Made by a program: the position numbers and the translations under genes. Shown here in pieces: positions 18,117 to 26,534 of a stretch of DNA of 64,000 nucleotides (the stretch's first letter is position 1; each line of letters starts with the position of its first letter). The notes under the pieces were generated by a model. The model saw nothing but the letters and a program-made list of their open reading frames with translations. It did not search any database and had not been told where the DNA came from. The stretch is taken from NCBI GenBank assembly GCA_963678575.2, contig CAXXHV010000002.1:124001-188000 (forward strand), in the 5' to 3' direction. The stretch comes from Pleomorphochaeta sp963678575. Its GTDB lineage: Bacteria > Spirochaetota > Spirochaetia > Sphaerochaetales > Sphaerochaetaceae.

Positions 18117-18161
18117 ATAAAAATACTCTAAGGCTTAGTTTAATATAAACGCTTAGAGTAT
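18117..18161 (-). terminator. Terminator of the barrel-like protein gene
   Basis: ATACTCTAAG and CTTAGAGTAT form a perfect 10-bp stem with an inner GTTT/AAAC stem. On the minus strand it ends in TTTTTATATT. It may also work for the plus strand. Confidence 0.75.
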
Positions 18162-18186
18162 AGAAATTAAAGTGAAGTTTTTTAAT

Positions 18187-18801
18187 TTAGAATCTGTAAC
18201 TAGCACCTACCGCAGGCATAATGTTTGTAATAATTTTTGAATATTTTACAAAATCGCCTAAAGAATCTGTTTTCCAAGAAATCAAATCAAAACCAAGATT
18301 TAATGAAGCTACTAATGTAATTTTTTCAGCTAATGTATATTCAAAAGATCCAAATACTCCAGCACCAAAAGCTAATACACCGGCTTCATTATTTGTTGTT
18401 TTTTCTTTTGCTCCTAATATAGAAATGTCTAATCCACCGCCAGTTTTTACAAGCATATTATCATCTATTGGAATGATATAATATGGACCTGTTTGTAGGA
18501 ATACAGCAACAGAGTTATTATAGTTTGTACTTCCATCAAATTTAAAGGAAAGCGCTTTACCAACACCACCATTGGCATAAATACCGATATTATCGCTCAT
18601 TTCGTTTTGATAAAATGCTGCAATACCTACTGATGAAGCTGATACATTACTACTCATTGTACCTAAATAAAATAGACTACCAATAACTTGATTTTTCCCA
18701 TCTCCGGAGGAAGCTTCTAAAGGTAAGAAATTCATTGCTGAAAATGCAGATGAAATGCCGACAACAGTCATAACGACTAAAGTTAAAATTCTTTTTTTCA
18801 T
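18187..18801 (-). CDS. Small secreted protein, probably an outer-membrane beta barrel
   Basis: The ~204-residue protein has a signal peptide (MKKRILTLVVMTVVGISSAFSA). The mature chain is Gly/Ser-rich with alternating hydrophobic residues (IGIYANGGVGKALSFKF, VLAFGAGVFGSFEYTLAE) and ends in YRF, the C-terminal aromatic signature of outer-membrane barrels. The ATG at 18801 follows AAAAGGTG; a GTG three codons earlier is part of that site. It stands alone, with its own terminator. It could be a porin-like or structural barrel; no specific family is recognised. Confidence 0.7.
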   Translation of the reverse strand: MKKRILTLVVMTVVGISSAFSAMNFLPLEASSGDGKNQVIGSLFYLGTMSSNVSASSVGIAAFYQNEMSDNIGIYANGGVGKALSFKFDGSTNYNNSVAVFLQTGPYYIIPIDDNMLVKTGGGLDISILGAKEKTTNNEAGVLAFGAGVFGSFEYTLAEKITLVASLNLGFDLISWKTDSLGDFVKYSKIITNIMPAVGASYRF

Positions 18802-18961
18802 AATAAGCACCTTTTTTTTATGATACTAGAATCTTATCATAGAACTTTTTAAGAAGCAAAAAAAAAGATAGTTTACTTTCTAAAAAAAAATAATTATTTA
18901 ATTATATTTAATAATTATTAAATTTATTTTATTCTTATATTAATATGTAAAAGGGATAAAT

Positions 18962-20077
18962 ATGAAAAAGAAGCTTTCAAGAGACCAACAAATTATTAAA
19001 ACGAGTATAATCGGTATTTTAGTTAATATTTTACTTTCAACATTCAAGTTAATTATAGGCTTATTATCATCATCAATAGCTATAATGATGGATGCAATCA
19101 ATAATTTAAGTGATGCTTTATCTTCAATTATTATAATAATAGGAATGAAATTAGCATTAAAACCTGCAGATAATAAACATCCACTTGGTCATGGAAGACT
19201 AGAATATTTAAGTGCTATGATTGTCTCTTTCATTGTGTTTTTTGCAGGTATTACTTCATTAATTGAATCAATAAAGAAAATAATTACCCCATCTGACATT
19301 AAATATACACCTCTAATGCTCGCTTTTATAGTAATTGCAATTATAGCAAAATTAATACTTGGTAGTTATACGAAGAATACTGGGAAAAAAGTAAATTCAA
19401 CAGCACTTATTGCTTCTGGTTCTGATGCTTTCTTTGATGCCCTTGTATCGCTTTCGACTATAATCTCTGCATTAATTACAATTATTTTGAAGATAAATAT
19501 TGATGGTTTTATTGGAGCTGCAATTTCATTAGTAATAATAAAAGCTGGATGGGATATGTTAAGTGATACTTTAGATAGAATACTGGGCTCTAGAATAGAT
19601 AGTAATCTTTCAAAAGAAATAAAGGCTAAAATAAAAGAAGAAGAGTTAGTAATTGGAGTTTATGATCTTATACTCCACAATTATGGACCTGAAACAATGA
19701 TTGGTTCAGTTCATATTGAATTAGAAGACGATATAAAAACAAAACAAATTTATGAATTAACTAGAAAATTACGAATGGAGATTTTTGATGAGTTTGGAAT
19801 AATTCTTACTTTTGGTATCTATGCAATAAATCAAAAAGATCCAATAGTGATAAAAATTATGGATGAAATAAATAAATATATTTTAGATATTGATGGAATT
19901 ATTCAAATGCATGCTTTTTATATAAACTTTGAAACAAAGCAATTATCTTTTGATATTGTTGTTGATTTTAATGTGAATGATAAATTTGCTCTACGAGATT
20001 CAATTGTTGCTAAATTAAAAAAAGAATATCCAGATTATACTATCTTTATTGCAATCGATACTTATATTAGTGACTAA
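18962..20077 (+). CDS. Cation diffusion facilitator family transporter
   Basis: This metal/proton antiporter exports Zn, Mn, Fe or similar ions. The ~200-residue membrane part has about six segments with the metal-site motif IAIMMDAINNLSDA (DxxxD) in TM2, KHPLGHGRLEY after it and ALIASGSDAFFDA in TM5 (SDxxxD). The C-terminal region is longer than usual. It seems to hold two ferredoxin-like cytoplasmic domains in tandem (~210-290 and ~295-371), as in some CDF proteins of anaerobes. AAGGG precedes the ATG. Metal specificity is not clear. Confidence 0.9.
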   Translation: MKKKLSRDQQIIKTSIIGILVNILLSTFKLIIGLLSSSIAIMMDAINNLSDALSSIIIIIGMKLALKPADNKHPLGHGRLEYLSAMIVSFIVFFAGITSLIESIKKIITPSDIKYTPLMLAFIVIAIIAKLILGSYTKNTGKKVNSTALIASGSDAFFDALVSLSTIISALITIILKINIDGFIGAAISLVIIKAGWDMLSDTLDRILGSRIDSNLSKEIKAKIKEEELVIGVYDLILHNYGPETMIGSVHIELEDDIKTKQIYELTRKLRMEIFDEFGIILTFGIYAINQKDPIVIKIMDEINKYILDIDGIIQMHAFYINFETKQLSFDIVVDFNVNDKFALRDSIVAKLKKEYPDYTIFIAIDTYISD

Positions 20078-20091
20078 TATTATAAAATTAA

Positions 20092-20784
20092 TTAGAAATC
20101 TTTTATAATAATACCCAATAAAGAGGCTATATTTGCTGCTTGATAAGTATCAACTATAATACCTTTTATCTCTATCATATTCTTTGAAAATTGAATATTA
20201 TCAATTATTGAAGTTGTGAAATCGATATCTTTTAGAAGCGTGTTGAAAAATTCTGTTTTAGAGAAATCTACTTCATTCAGATTGAAATTTATCAGCTCAC
20301 ATGAATTAAAAAAAGATTCAATAAAGGTACAATTTTCTATTATTAAATCGACTATTTTAGATTCAAATTGAGAAGAATAATTAAAATTAGAGTCTTTTAT
20401 TATAAGATTTTCTAATTTCGCTGAGGTGAAGGAAGTTCCAGCAAATTTGCAGGTATTAATATTTGTTTTATCAATATGAGATTTATTAAATTTACTAGAT
20501 GAAAAATCACAATCTATTAATTTGCAGTTTAAAAAAGTTGAATTTTCAAAATTACAAGAATTGAATATGCAATCTTTAAATATACATAGCTCAAAGTTAA
20601 GGAATGAAAAATCTATATCTGAATATTTGCATTTTTCAATTTGAATTAATTCAATATAAGTTTCTTTATTGTCTTTAACATATAAATTTATATCATCTAT
20701 TTTTGTTAAAGAATTTTTATCTATTTCAATAGATCCTGTAATATCTTTTTTAGTTTTAACTTTTCCTTTTTTCTTATATGCCAT
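20092..20784 (-). CDS. Pentapeptide-repeat protein
   Basis: The 230-residue protein has a basic N-terminus (MAYKKKGKVKTKKD) and then, from ~residue 55 to 195, imperfect repeats of the A(D/N)LXX type rich in F, C, S and N (for example CIFKDCIFNSCNFENSTF and CDFSSSKFNKSHID). Such repeats fold as a right-handed quadrilateral beta helix. The C-terminal GIIVDTYQAANIASLLG is a cap seen in other members. Function is unknown; no gyrase-protection role is implied. It ends 14 bases from the convergent CDF gene. Confidence 0.8.
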   Translation of the reverse strand: MAYKKKGKVKTKKDITGSIEIDKNSLTKIDDINLYVKDNKETYIELIQIEKCKYSDIDFSFLNFELCIFKDCIFNSCNFENSTFLNCKLIDCDFSSSKFNKSHIDKTNINTCKFAGTSFTSAKLENLIIKDSNFNYSSQFESKIVDLIIENCTFIESFFNSCELINFNLNEVDFSKTEFFNTLLKDIDFTTSIIDNIQFSKNMIEIKGIIVDTYQAANIASLLGIIIKDF

Positions 20785-20974
20785 TTTTTTACCTTTTAAT
20801 ATATTTTATTGGAATTTTTAAATTTTATATATAAAAAAATTAATAAATATTTAAGAAATTTTTCTTAAGTGTGTTAGAATTATGTATGAAATATTAATTT
20901 TAAATTAGGTAGTAAAAGTCGCTAAATTACAAATTTAATCATTATTCTCTATTTATTCCTCATATTAGCTAATT

Positions 20975-21005
20975 TATAATACCATTAAAAGAAGTGGATC
21001 CACTT
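20975..21005 (+). promoter_or_regulatory. Promoter -10 and palindromic operator of the isomalto-oligosaccharide operon
   Basis: A consensus TATAAT (20975-20980) is followed 11 bases later by the perfect 14-bp palindrome AAGTGGATCCACTT (20992-21005), which covers the expected transcription start. The AraC protein in the operon or an unlinked LacI-type repressor could bind. The -35 is weak, which suits activator control. Confidence 0.65.
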
Positions 21006-21019
21006 TAATAGGAGGGAAT

Positions 21020-22240
21020 ATGAAAAAGGTTATATTATTAATTGCAATTTCTATAATTGCCATTTCATCTGTTTTTGCATCCGGTAGTTCTGAAGAAGAG
21101 AAAAAAGTAGTTACCTTAAAATTTTGGTATACTTATGGAGAAAACGAAGAAGCTATATTGCTTAATGAAGTAATTCCTATGTGGGAAGAAGCCAATCCGG
21201 ATATTAAAATTGATTGTGTTAGACAAGATGGAAGTCAATATCATCAAATGATAGTTACTTCTTTTGGAACAGGAAACACTCCTGATGTAGCTCGTATTGA
21301 GATTACAAAAACTGCAGCTTATGCAAATCAAGGTGGATTGACCGCTTTAAGTGATTATCCTGAATTTAATGATTTAAAAAAGGGTTTTTTAGAAGGTCCA
21401 TTATCAACAAATAGTTTTAGAGGAGCATATTATGGGCTTCCTCTTGATACAAATTGTAAAGTAGCTGTTGTTAATACTAAAATCTTAAAAGATGAACTTA
21501 ATTTAGATAAAGTTCCAAAAACTATGGAAGAATTTATAGAAAAAGCAAAGGACAGAGATAAATATTCAATAAATGTATCAGGTTTTGGAGATTGGGATCT
21601 CTATCCATATTTCTGGTTATTTGGTGGAGTTTTAACAAATGATGATTTTACGAAAGCTAGTGGATATTTTAATAGTCCTCAAAGTGTAAATGCAATTAAG
21701 ACAATGCTTAAATTACATGATATGGGTATTTTTACAATAAGAGATCTTGATGGAAGTGTTGATGCTTGGGATGGTATTGAAAGTGAATATGTTATGTTCT
21801 TTGAAGGTCCTTGGTACAATTTTAATGCAAAAGCTGATTTAGGTATTGTACCTTCTTTAATCCCAACATATGAAGGAAGAACTTCAACTGTTGTAGGTGG
21901 AGAAAATATAGCAGTATTTTCTACATCAAAATATCAAGATGCTGCCTGGAAATTTGCACAATTTATGACAAGTGAAAAAGTTCAAGCTGCTATGTTAAAA
22001 TCAGGGCAACTTCCAGTACTAAAAGATATGGTTACAAGTGCTGCTGTATTAGAAAATCCTGTTTGGTCGGTATATATGAAACAACTTGAAAGTGCAAAAG
22101 CAAGAATACCATCTCCATATACAGGGGATATTGAAAATGTTTGGAAAAATTGTATGACATCAATTTTTGTAGATTCAGCTAATGTTGAAGATCAGATGAA
22201 TAAAGCAGCAATTGAATTAGATCAAATTCTATCAAAATAG
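21020..22240 (+). CDS. Oligosaccharide ABC importer solute-binding protein (CUT1)
   Basis: The 406-residue exported protein has the signal peptide MKKVILLIAISIIAISSVFA followed by SGSSEEEKK, a spirochaete-type mature start. Family-1 binding-protein features are VTLKFWYTYGENEEA, NPDIKIDCVRQDG, GTGNTPDVARIE, YYGLPLDTNCKVAVVN and MFFEGPWYNFNA. An AGGAGG-like site precedes the ATG. It is the first gene of an operon with two permeases, a GH66 enzyme, an AraC regulator and a GH13 glucosidase, so isomalto-oligosaccharides are the likely ligands. Confidence 0.92.
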   Translation: MKKVILLIAISIIAISSVFASGSSEEEKKVVTLKFWYTYGENEEAILLNEVIPMWEEANPDIKIDCVRQDGSQYHQMIVTSFGTGNTPDVARIEITKTAAYANQGGLTALSDYPEFNDLKKGFLEGPLSTNSFRGAYYGLPLDTNCKVAVVNTKILKDELNLDKVPKTMEEFIEKAKDRDKYSINVSGFGDWDLYPYFWLFGGVLTNDDFTKASGYFNSPQSVNAIKTMLKLHDMGIFTIRDLDGSVDAWDGIESEYVMFFEGPWYNFNAKADLGIVPSLIPTYEGRTSTVVGGENIAVFSTSKYQDAAWKFAQFMTSEKVQAAMLKSGQLPVLKDMVTSAAVLENPVWSVYMKQLESAKARIPSPYTGDIENVWKNCMTSIFVDSANVEDQMNKAAIELDQILSK

Positions 22241-22250
22241 GTTTTAAAAA

Positions 22251-23174
22251 ATGGGATATAGAATAAAAAACTATAAAAGAAGAGATTTAAATGGCTGGAG
22301 ATATTGTTTTCCATTTGTAGTCCCTGGATTAATTTTAACATCAGTATTTGTGCTTTTTCCAATGCTTTTTACTCTTAGGATAGCTTTTTCAAATTATCAA
22401 ATTGTTCTTGGAAAAATTACATATATTGGATTTGAAAACTTTAAAGCTATTTTCACAGAATCAAATAGAGAATTCTGGTATGCTTATAGAAATAACTTTC
22501 TGTATGCCATTGTAACGGTCCCTTTCATTGTTTTTGGGGGGATGGTTTTCAGTTATTTAATAAATAATTTAAAGAAAGGTGGAAGCCTTTTTAAGGTTGG
22601 CTTCTACCTTCCTGTAATAACTTCTTGGGTTATTGTTTCTCTGGTATTTAAATATATGTTTAATAATTCAAGTAGAGGTCTTATAAATTATTTTCTAGTG
22701 GACGTTTTGCATATTCTTCCAGATTATATTCCTTGGTTACTTAGAGAATGGTCTGGAAATATGGCAATATGGTTAATGGGAATTTGGAAAAACACTGGTT
22801 GGGCAATGTTAATATATTTAGCAGCTTTGCAGTCAATACCCATTATTCTTTATGAAGCTGCTGATTTAGATGGAGCTTCAAATTGGCAGAAATTTAGACA
22901 TATTACTATGCCTTCATTAAAGCCAACAACCTTCTTTGTTTTGGTAAATATGATAATTGGATCTTTTAATGTATTTTTGCAAGTAATGCTATTAACAAGT
23001 GGTGGTCCTAACGGTAAAACAAGTGTTCTACAATACATGCTTTATGATCGAGCTTTTGGCAAATTTCAATTTGGTCAAGCTTCAGCTGTTGGTTTAATAA
23101 GTTCTATTACAATTGTTTTATTAACATTTATTTTAAATAGGGTTTTTAAATTAGATAATCAGGAGGAAAAGTAA
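22251..23174 (+). CDS. Oligosaccharide ABC importer permease (MalF/UgpA type)
   Basis: The 307-residue polytopic permease of the binding-protein-dependent type has the cytoplasmic EAA-loop equivalent YEAADLDGASNWQKFRHITMPSL near residue 205, which docks to the ATPase. About six membrane segments surround it. It starts 10 bases after the binding-protein gene and ends directly before the second permease. Confidence 0.92.
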   Translation: MGYRIKNYKRRDLNGWRYCFPFVVPGLILTSVFVLFPMLFTLRIAFSNYQIVLGKITYIGFENFKAIFTESNREFWYAYRNNFLYAIVTVPFIVFGGMVFSYLINNLKKGGSLFKVGFYLPVITSWVIVSLVFKYMFNNSSRGLINYFLVDVLHILPDYIPWLLREWSGNMAIWLMGIWKNTGWAMLIYLAALQSIPIILYEAADLDGASNWQKFRHITMPSLKPTTFFVLVNMIIGSFNVFLQVMLLTSGGPNGKTSVLQYMLYDRAFGKFQFGQASAVGLISSITIVLLTFILNRVFKLDNQEEK

Positions 23175-24017
23175 ATGAAACAAGTTATAAATTGGATTAT
23201 TCTTTTGTTTTTTTTATTATTGTTTTCTATTCCTTTTTTATTTATGATATCTAATTCCTTTGAAACCTTTAGTTATGTACTACCTTATCCTCCTAGGATT
23301 ATTCCATCAAGTTTTAATTTAGATGCATATAAGCATATTTTATCGATGCCTTTATTTTCTACTGCAGTAATTAATAGTATTTTAAATACCTTTATTACAA
23401 TGGTAATAGCAATATTTATTTCAACTTTATCTGCATATGGATTTGCTAGAATTAAATTTAGAGCTCGTGAATTAATTTTTGCTATATATTTATTTACTTT
23501 AATGCTTCCTGGTTTTTTAAATATTATACCTCAATTTATTATTTTAAAATGGTTAAAAATACCTTTTACTGATATTAGTTTAATAGGTACTCGAACAGGT
23601 TTGATATTAGTTTATGTCTCTACTTGTATATGCGGGAATACTTTCTTTTTAAGAAACTTCTTTAGGAATATACCAAATGATTTAAGTGAATCAGTAATTA
23701 TTGATGGTGGAGGGCATGGTACAATTTTCTTTAAAATACTATTACCATTATCGACTCCGGCAATTGGTACTATGAGTATTTTTGCTTTCCAAGGATTTTG
23801 GGAAGAATATTTTAGCGCAAAAGTACTTATTGGAGCTAATGAAAAAATGATTACATTACCTTTACTTTTACAAAGATTGAATGGAGAACATTCAACTCGT
23901 TGGGAATGGGTGTTTTCAGCATCAATTTTAGCATTAATACCAGTTGTTATTATATTTATTATTTCTCAGAAAAAAATGGTTATTGGTGGTCTTTCTCAAG
24001 GCGCTATCAAAGGTTAA
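23175..24017 (+). CDS. Oligosaccharide ABC importer permease (MalG/UgpE type)
   Basis: The 280-residue inner-membrane permease carries an EAA-loop region (ESVIIDGGGHGTIFFKILLP) in the second half and an N-terminal anchor typical of MalG-like subunits. It begins one base after the first permease ends, after an AGGAGG site. The operon has no ATPase gene, so the importer probably uses a shared MsmX/MsmK-like ATPase encoded elsewhere. Confidence 0.92.
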   Translation: MKQVINWIILLFFLLLFSIPFLFMISNSFETFSYVLPYPPRIIPSSFNLDAYKHILSMPLFSTAVINSILNTFITMVIAIFISTLSAYGFARIKFRARELIFAIYLFTLMLPGFLNIIPQFIILKWLKIPFTDISLIGTRTGLILVYVSTCICGNTFFLRNFFRNIPNDLSESVIIDGGGHGTIFFKILLPLSTPAIGTMSIFAFQGFWEEYFSAKVLIGANEKMITLPLLLQRLNGEHSTRWEWVFSASILALIPVVIIFIISQKKMVIGGLSQGAIKG

Positions 24018-24020
24018 GTT

Positions 24021-25625
24021 ATGAATACAAATTTAGTTTTTAGTAAGAGTCGATATATTATCGGCGATAATGTTATTGTCTCAAAAAAAAGAGAAGAAAA
24101 TGAAGCTGTTGCTTTACAAAGAGAATTTAAAATTGTTAAAGATTTTGAATTCTCAATTGAAGAAATTGGAGATGAGAATTTTTATAAATTCTTTAATCTT
24201 GATGAAGGCAGTTATATTATTACAATTGGTGAATCTCAAGGTTCTTTTACAATAGATAAAAGTATAAAAGATTCTGTTTTATATGGGTTCTTATCAGATT
24301 TTGAAAAACCCTCAAACTCAAAAGAAATTGAGAGTTTGTGTAGATTGCATATAAATTGTGTTCAATTTTATGATTGGATGTATCGTCATGATGATCTTAT
24401 TTCAAAAGATGCTGAGTATTTCGATCCTATGAATAGAAAGATTAATTTAAATGTAATCAGTGACAAAGTTGATAGATGCAAACAAAAGGGAATGCGAGCG
24501 TTTGCTTATGGAGCTATTTATGCAGCAACTGAAAGGATATTTAAGTCACATCCACAATGGTGTTTATATACCATAGATAAGAAACCTTTAAAATTTGCAG
24601 ATTGGCTTTTTTATATGAATATATCTAAAGATAATGGTTGGAGTGACTATATTAGCCAAGAGTTTTTAAAAGCTGTAAAAGAGATTGGTTTTCAAGGAAT
24701 TCATATGGACACATATGGCTTTCCAAAAACAGGTTGTGATTATAAGGGGAATATAGTATATCTTGAAGAAGAAATACCTCATTTGATGGATAAAGTTCAG
24801 AAATTATTAGCTTCAGAAAGTTCTGAAAATGGAATAATATTTAATGCCGTAAACGATTGGCCAACTGAAAAAGTATCAAATTGTAGTGATGCCGCATATA
24901 TAGAAGTTTGGCCCCCACATGAATCATATTTTGATTTATATTTACTAATAAAAAAAGCAAAACTACTTGGTCATAAAAATGTGGTTTTAGCTTGTTATAT
25001 GGAACCTTTTAGAGATAAAAATCAAGAAAAAGCAGAAAATGCTTGGAAATTGGCTTTTGCCGCTATAAATTCATCAGGAGGGACACAATTAGTAATGGGA
25101 GAAGAAAACTGTGTTTTATCAAATAGCTATTATGCTGATTATTCACACCTTAGATCTTCCTTTGTCTCTGAAACTATTCGATATTTTGATTTCATAGTGG
25201 CTTATAAAAGCTTTATTTATAAAAATGATGCAATGGATGTTTCATTTTTATCCTCTGGAGGAATTAATGAAGATATTATTTTTTCATCTGAAAAAGCAAA
25301 GTTCTCTCAAAATGGAGAAGCATATAGTGTTTGGACTATTATAAAAGAAAGTAAAAAAAATATTTCATGTCAATTAATAAATTTAACTTCAAATAATAAT
25401 TTGTGGAACAAAGAAAAAGAGAATGTTATAATAATTGATGATATAATTATTAAACTTCGTCTAAATAGGATTGTTAAGAATATATCAATAGCAAGTCCTG
25501 ATTTAGAGGATATTAGAGCTTTAAGCTTAGATTTTGATTATGATATAATAGACCAAGGACGTCTTTATTCGGTTAAAATTCCGTCACTTAAGTTTTGGAG
25601 TATGGTAGTTATTGAAATGGAGTAA
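24021..25625 (+). CDS. GH66-family dextranase / cycloisomaltooligosaccharide glucanotransferase-like enzyme, no signal peptide
   Basis: GH66 enzymes cut or cyclise alpha-1,6-glucans by a retaining mechanism. Residues ~85-420 follow the GH66 catalytic barrel: INCVQFYDWMYRHDDL (111-126), GMRAFAYGAIYAA (157-169), the nucleophile-type segment GFQGIHMDTYG with Asp230, and the acid/base-type AAYIEVWPP with Glu295. The C-terminal ~100 residues form a beta-rich domain. No signal peptide is present, whereas most GH66 enzymes are secreted and longer; at 534 residues this one should act in the cytoplasm on imported oligosaccharides. It lies between the permease and AraC genes. Hydrolysis versus cyclisation cannot be decided by reading. 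Confidence 0.87.
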   Translation: MNTNLVFSKSRYIIGDNVIVSKKREENEAVALQREFKIVKDFEFSIEEIGDENFYKFFNLDEGSYIITIGESQGSFTIDKSIKDSVLYGFLSDFEKPSNSKEIESLCRLHINCVQFYDWMYRHDDLISKDAEYFDPMNRKINLNVISDKVDRCKQKGMRAFAYGAIYAATERIFKSHPQWCLYTIDKKPLKFADWLFYMNISKDNGWSDYISQEFLKAVKEIGFQGIHMDTYGFPKTGCDYKGNIVYLEEEIPHLMDKVQKLLASESSENGIIFNAVNDWPTEKVSNCSDAAYIEVWPPHESYFDLYLLIKKAKLLGHKNVVLACYMEPFRDKNQEKAENAWKLAFAAINSSGGTQLVMGEENCVLSNSYYADYSHLRSSFVSETIRYFDFIVAYKSFIYKNDAMDVSFLSSGGINEDIIFSSEKAKFSQNGEAYSVWTIIKESKKNISCQLINLTSNNNLWNKEKENVIIIDDIIIKLRLNRIVKNISIASPDLEDIRALSLDFDYDIIDQGRLYSVKIPSLKFWSMVVIEME

Positions 25626-25628
25626 AAA

Positions 25629-26534
25629 ATGGAAATGTATTCTTTGAATACAGAAATTCTTCCAACCGTTCGTATGGTTGGTAGAATTAAATATTCAACC
25701 CCTTGGAAGCACTTTGAGCGTATTCTTAAAAAAGAATTTGTAGTTTATGTAATAATAAATGGAGAAATGTTTATTCAAGAGGGAACATTAAGATATCATT
25801 TAAAAGCTGGAGAATTCTTTATATTAAAACCTGGAATAAAACATAAAGGGTACGCCTTTGCTACATGTGATTATTTTTATTTTCATTTTTCTGATAATGG
25901 TCTTAGCTTGTCTGGCTTTAAAGAGAAAGAAATTATTCCAAAAATGTTAGAAAAAAGAAGGTCAAGTAAACTTAGTTATTGCCTTTCTGAAAAAACTCCA
26001 ACAGATGGGATTACCTATCTTCCAAAAACTTTTAAGGTTTCACATATGGATTTTAAAGATAGGATTCGAAAAATTATCAATATTTATCAAAATAGAGAGG
26101 AATTATATAAACAAAGAGTTTCTGTTGAATTTTTAAGTTTTTTAAGTGCTGTAGCTCATGAATTCGTATTAGAGAAAGTTGATACAGCTGAGAAAAAACA
26201 TAAAGGCGAAATCTTAACTGAACAATTATTAAATTATTTAAATAATAATTATACAAAAAAAATAAAAAGTACTGATATTGAGAGTGAAATGGACATGAAT
26301 TTTGATTATTTAAATCGTGTTTTTTCTCAATTTACTGGTAATACTATTTTTAGATATCTTAATAGTTTAAGAATAAAAAATTCAAAAGAATTAATTGCAA
26401 CAACAAATCTTAGCTTTGGAGATATTGGAGAAATGGTTGGGTTTTCTGATAAATATTATTTTTCAAAATTATTTCATAAAGAAACAGGTATGACAGCAAC
26501 CGAATATTATAATAGAAAGAGGAAAAGCGAATGA
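25629..26534 (+). CDS. AraC-family transcriptional regulator with cupin sensor domain
   Basis: The 301-residue protein has an N-terminal cupin-type sugar-sensing domain (~residues 25-110, with YHLKAGEFFILKPGIKHKGY) and a C-terminal pair of AraC helix-turn-helix motifs (~200-300; IKSTDIESEMDMNFDYLNRVF and LSFGDIGEMVGFSDKYYFSKLF). It is inside the isomalto-oligosaccharide operon and overlaps the GH13 gene by four bases (ATGA), so it most likely activates this operon when an oligosaccharide is present. Confidence 0.92.
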   Translation: MEMYSLNTEILPTVRMVGRIKYSTPWKHFERILKKEFVVYVIINGEMFIQEGTLRYHLKAGEFFILKPGIKHKGYAFATCDYFYFHFSDNGLSLSGFKEKEIIPKMLEKRRSSKLSYCLSEKTPTDGITYLPKTFKVSHMDFKDRIRKIINIYQNREELYKQRVSVEFLSFLSAVAHEFVLEKVDTAEKKHKGEILTEQLLNYLNNNYTKKIKSTDIESEMDMNFDYLNRVFSQFTGNTIFRYLNSLRIKNSKELIATTNLSFGDIGEMVGFSDKYYFSKLFHKETGMTATEYYNRKRKSE

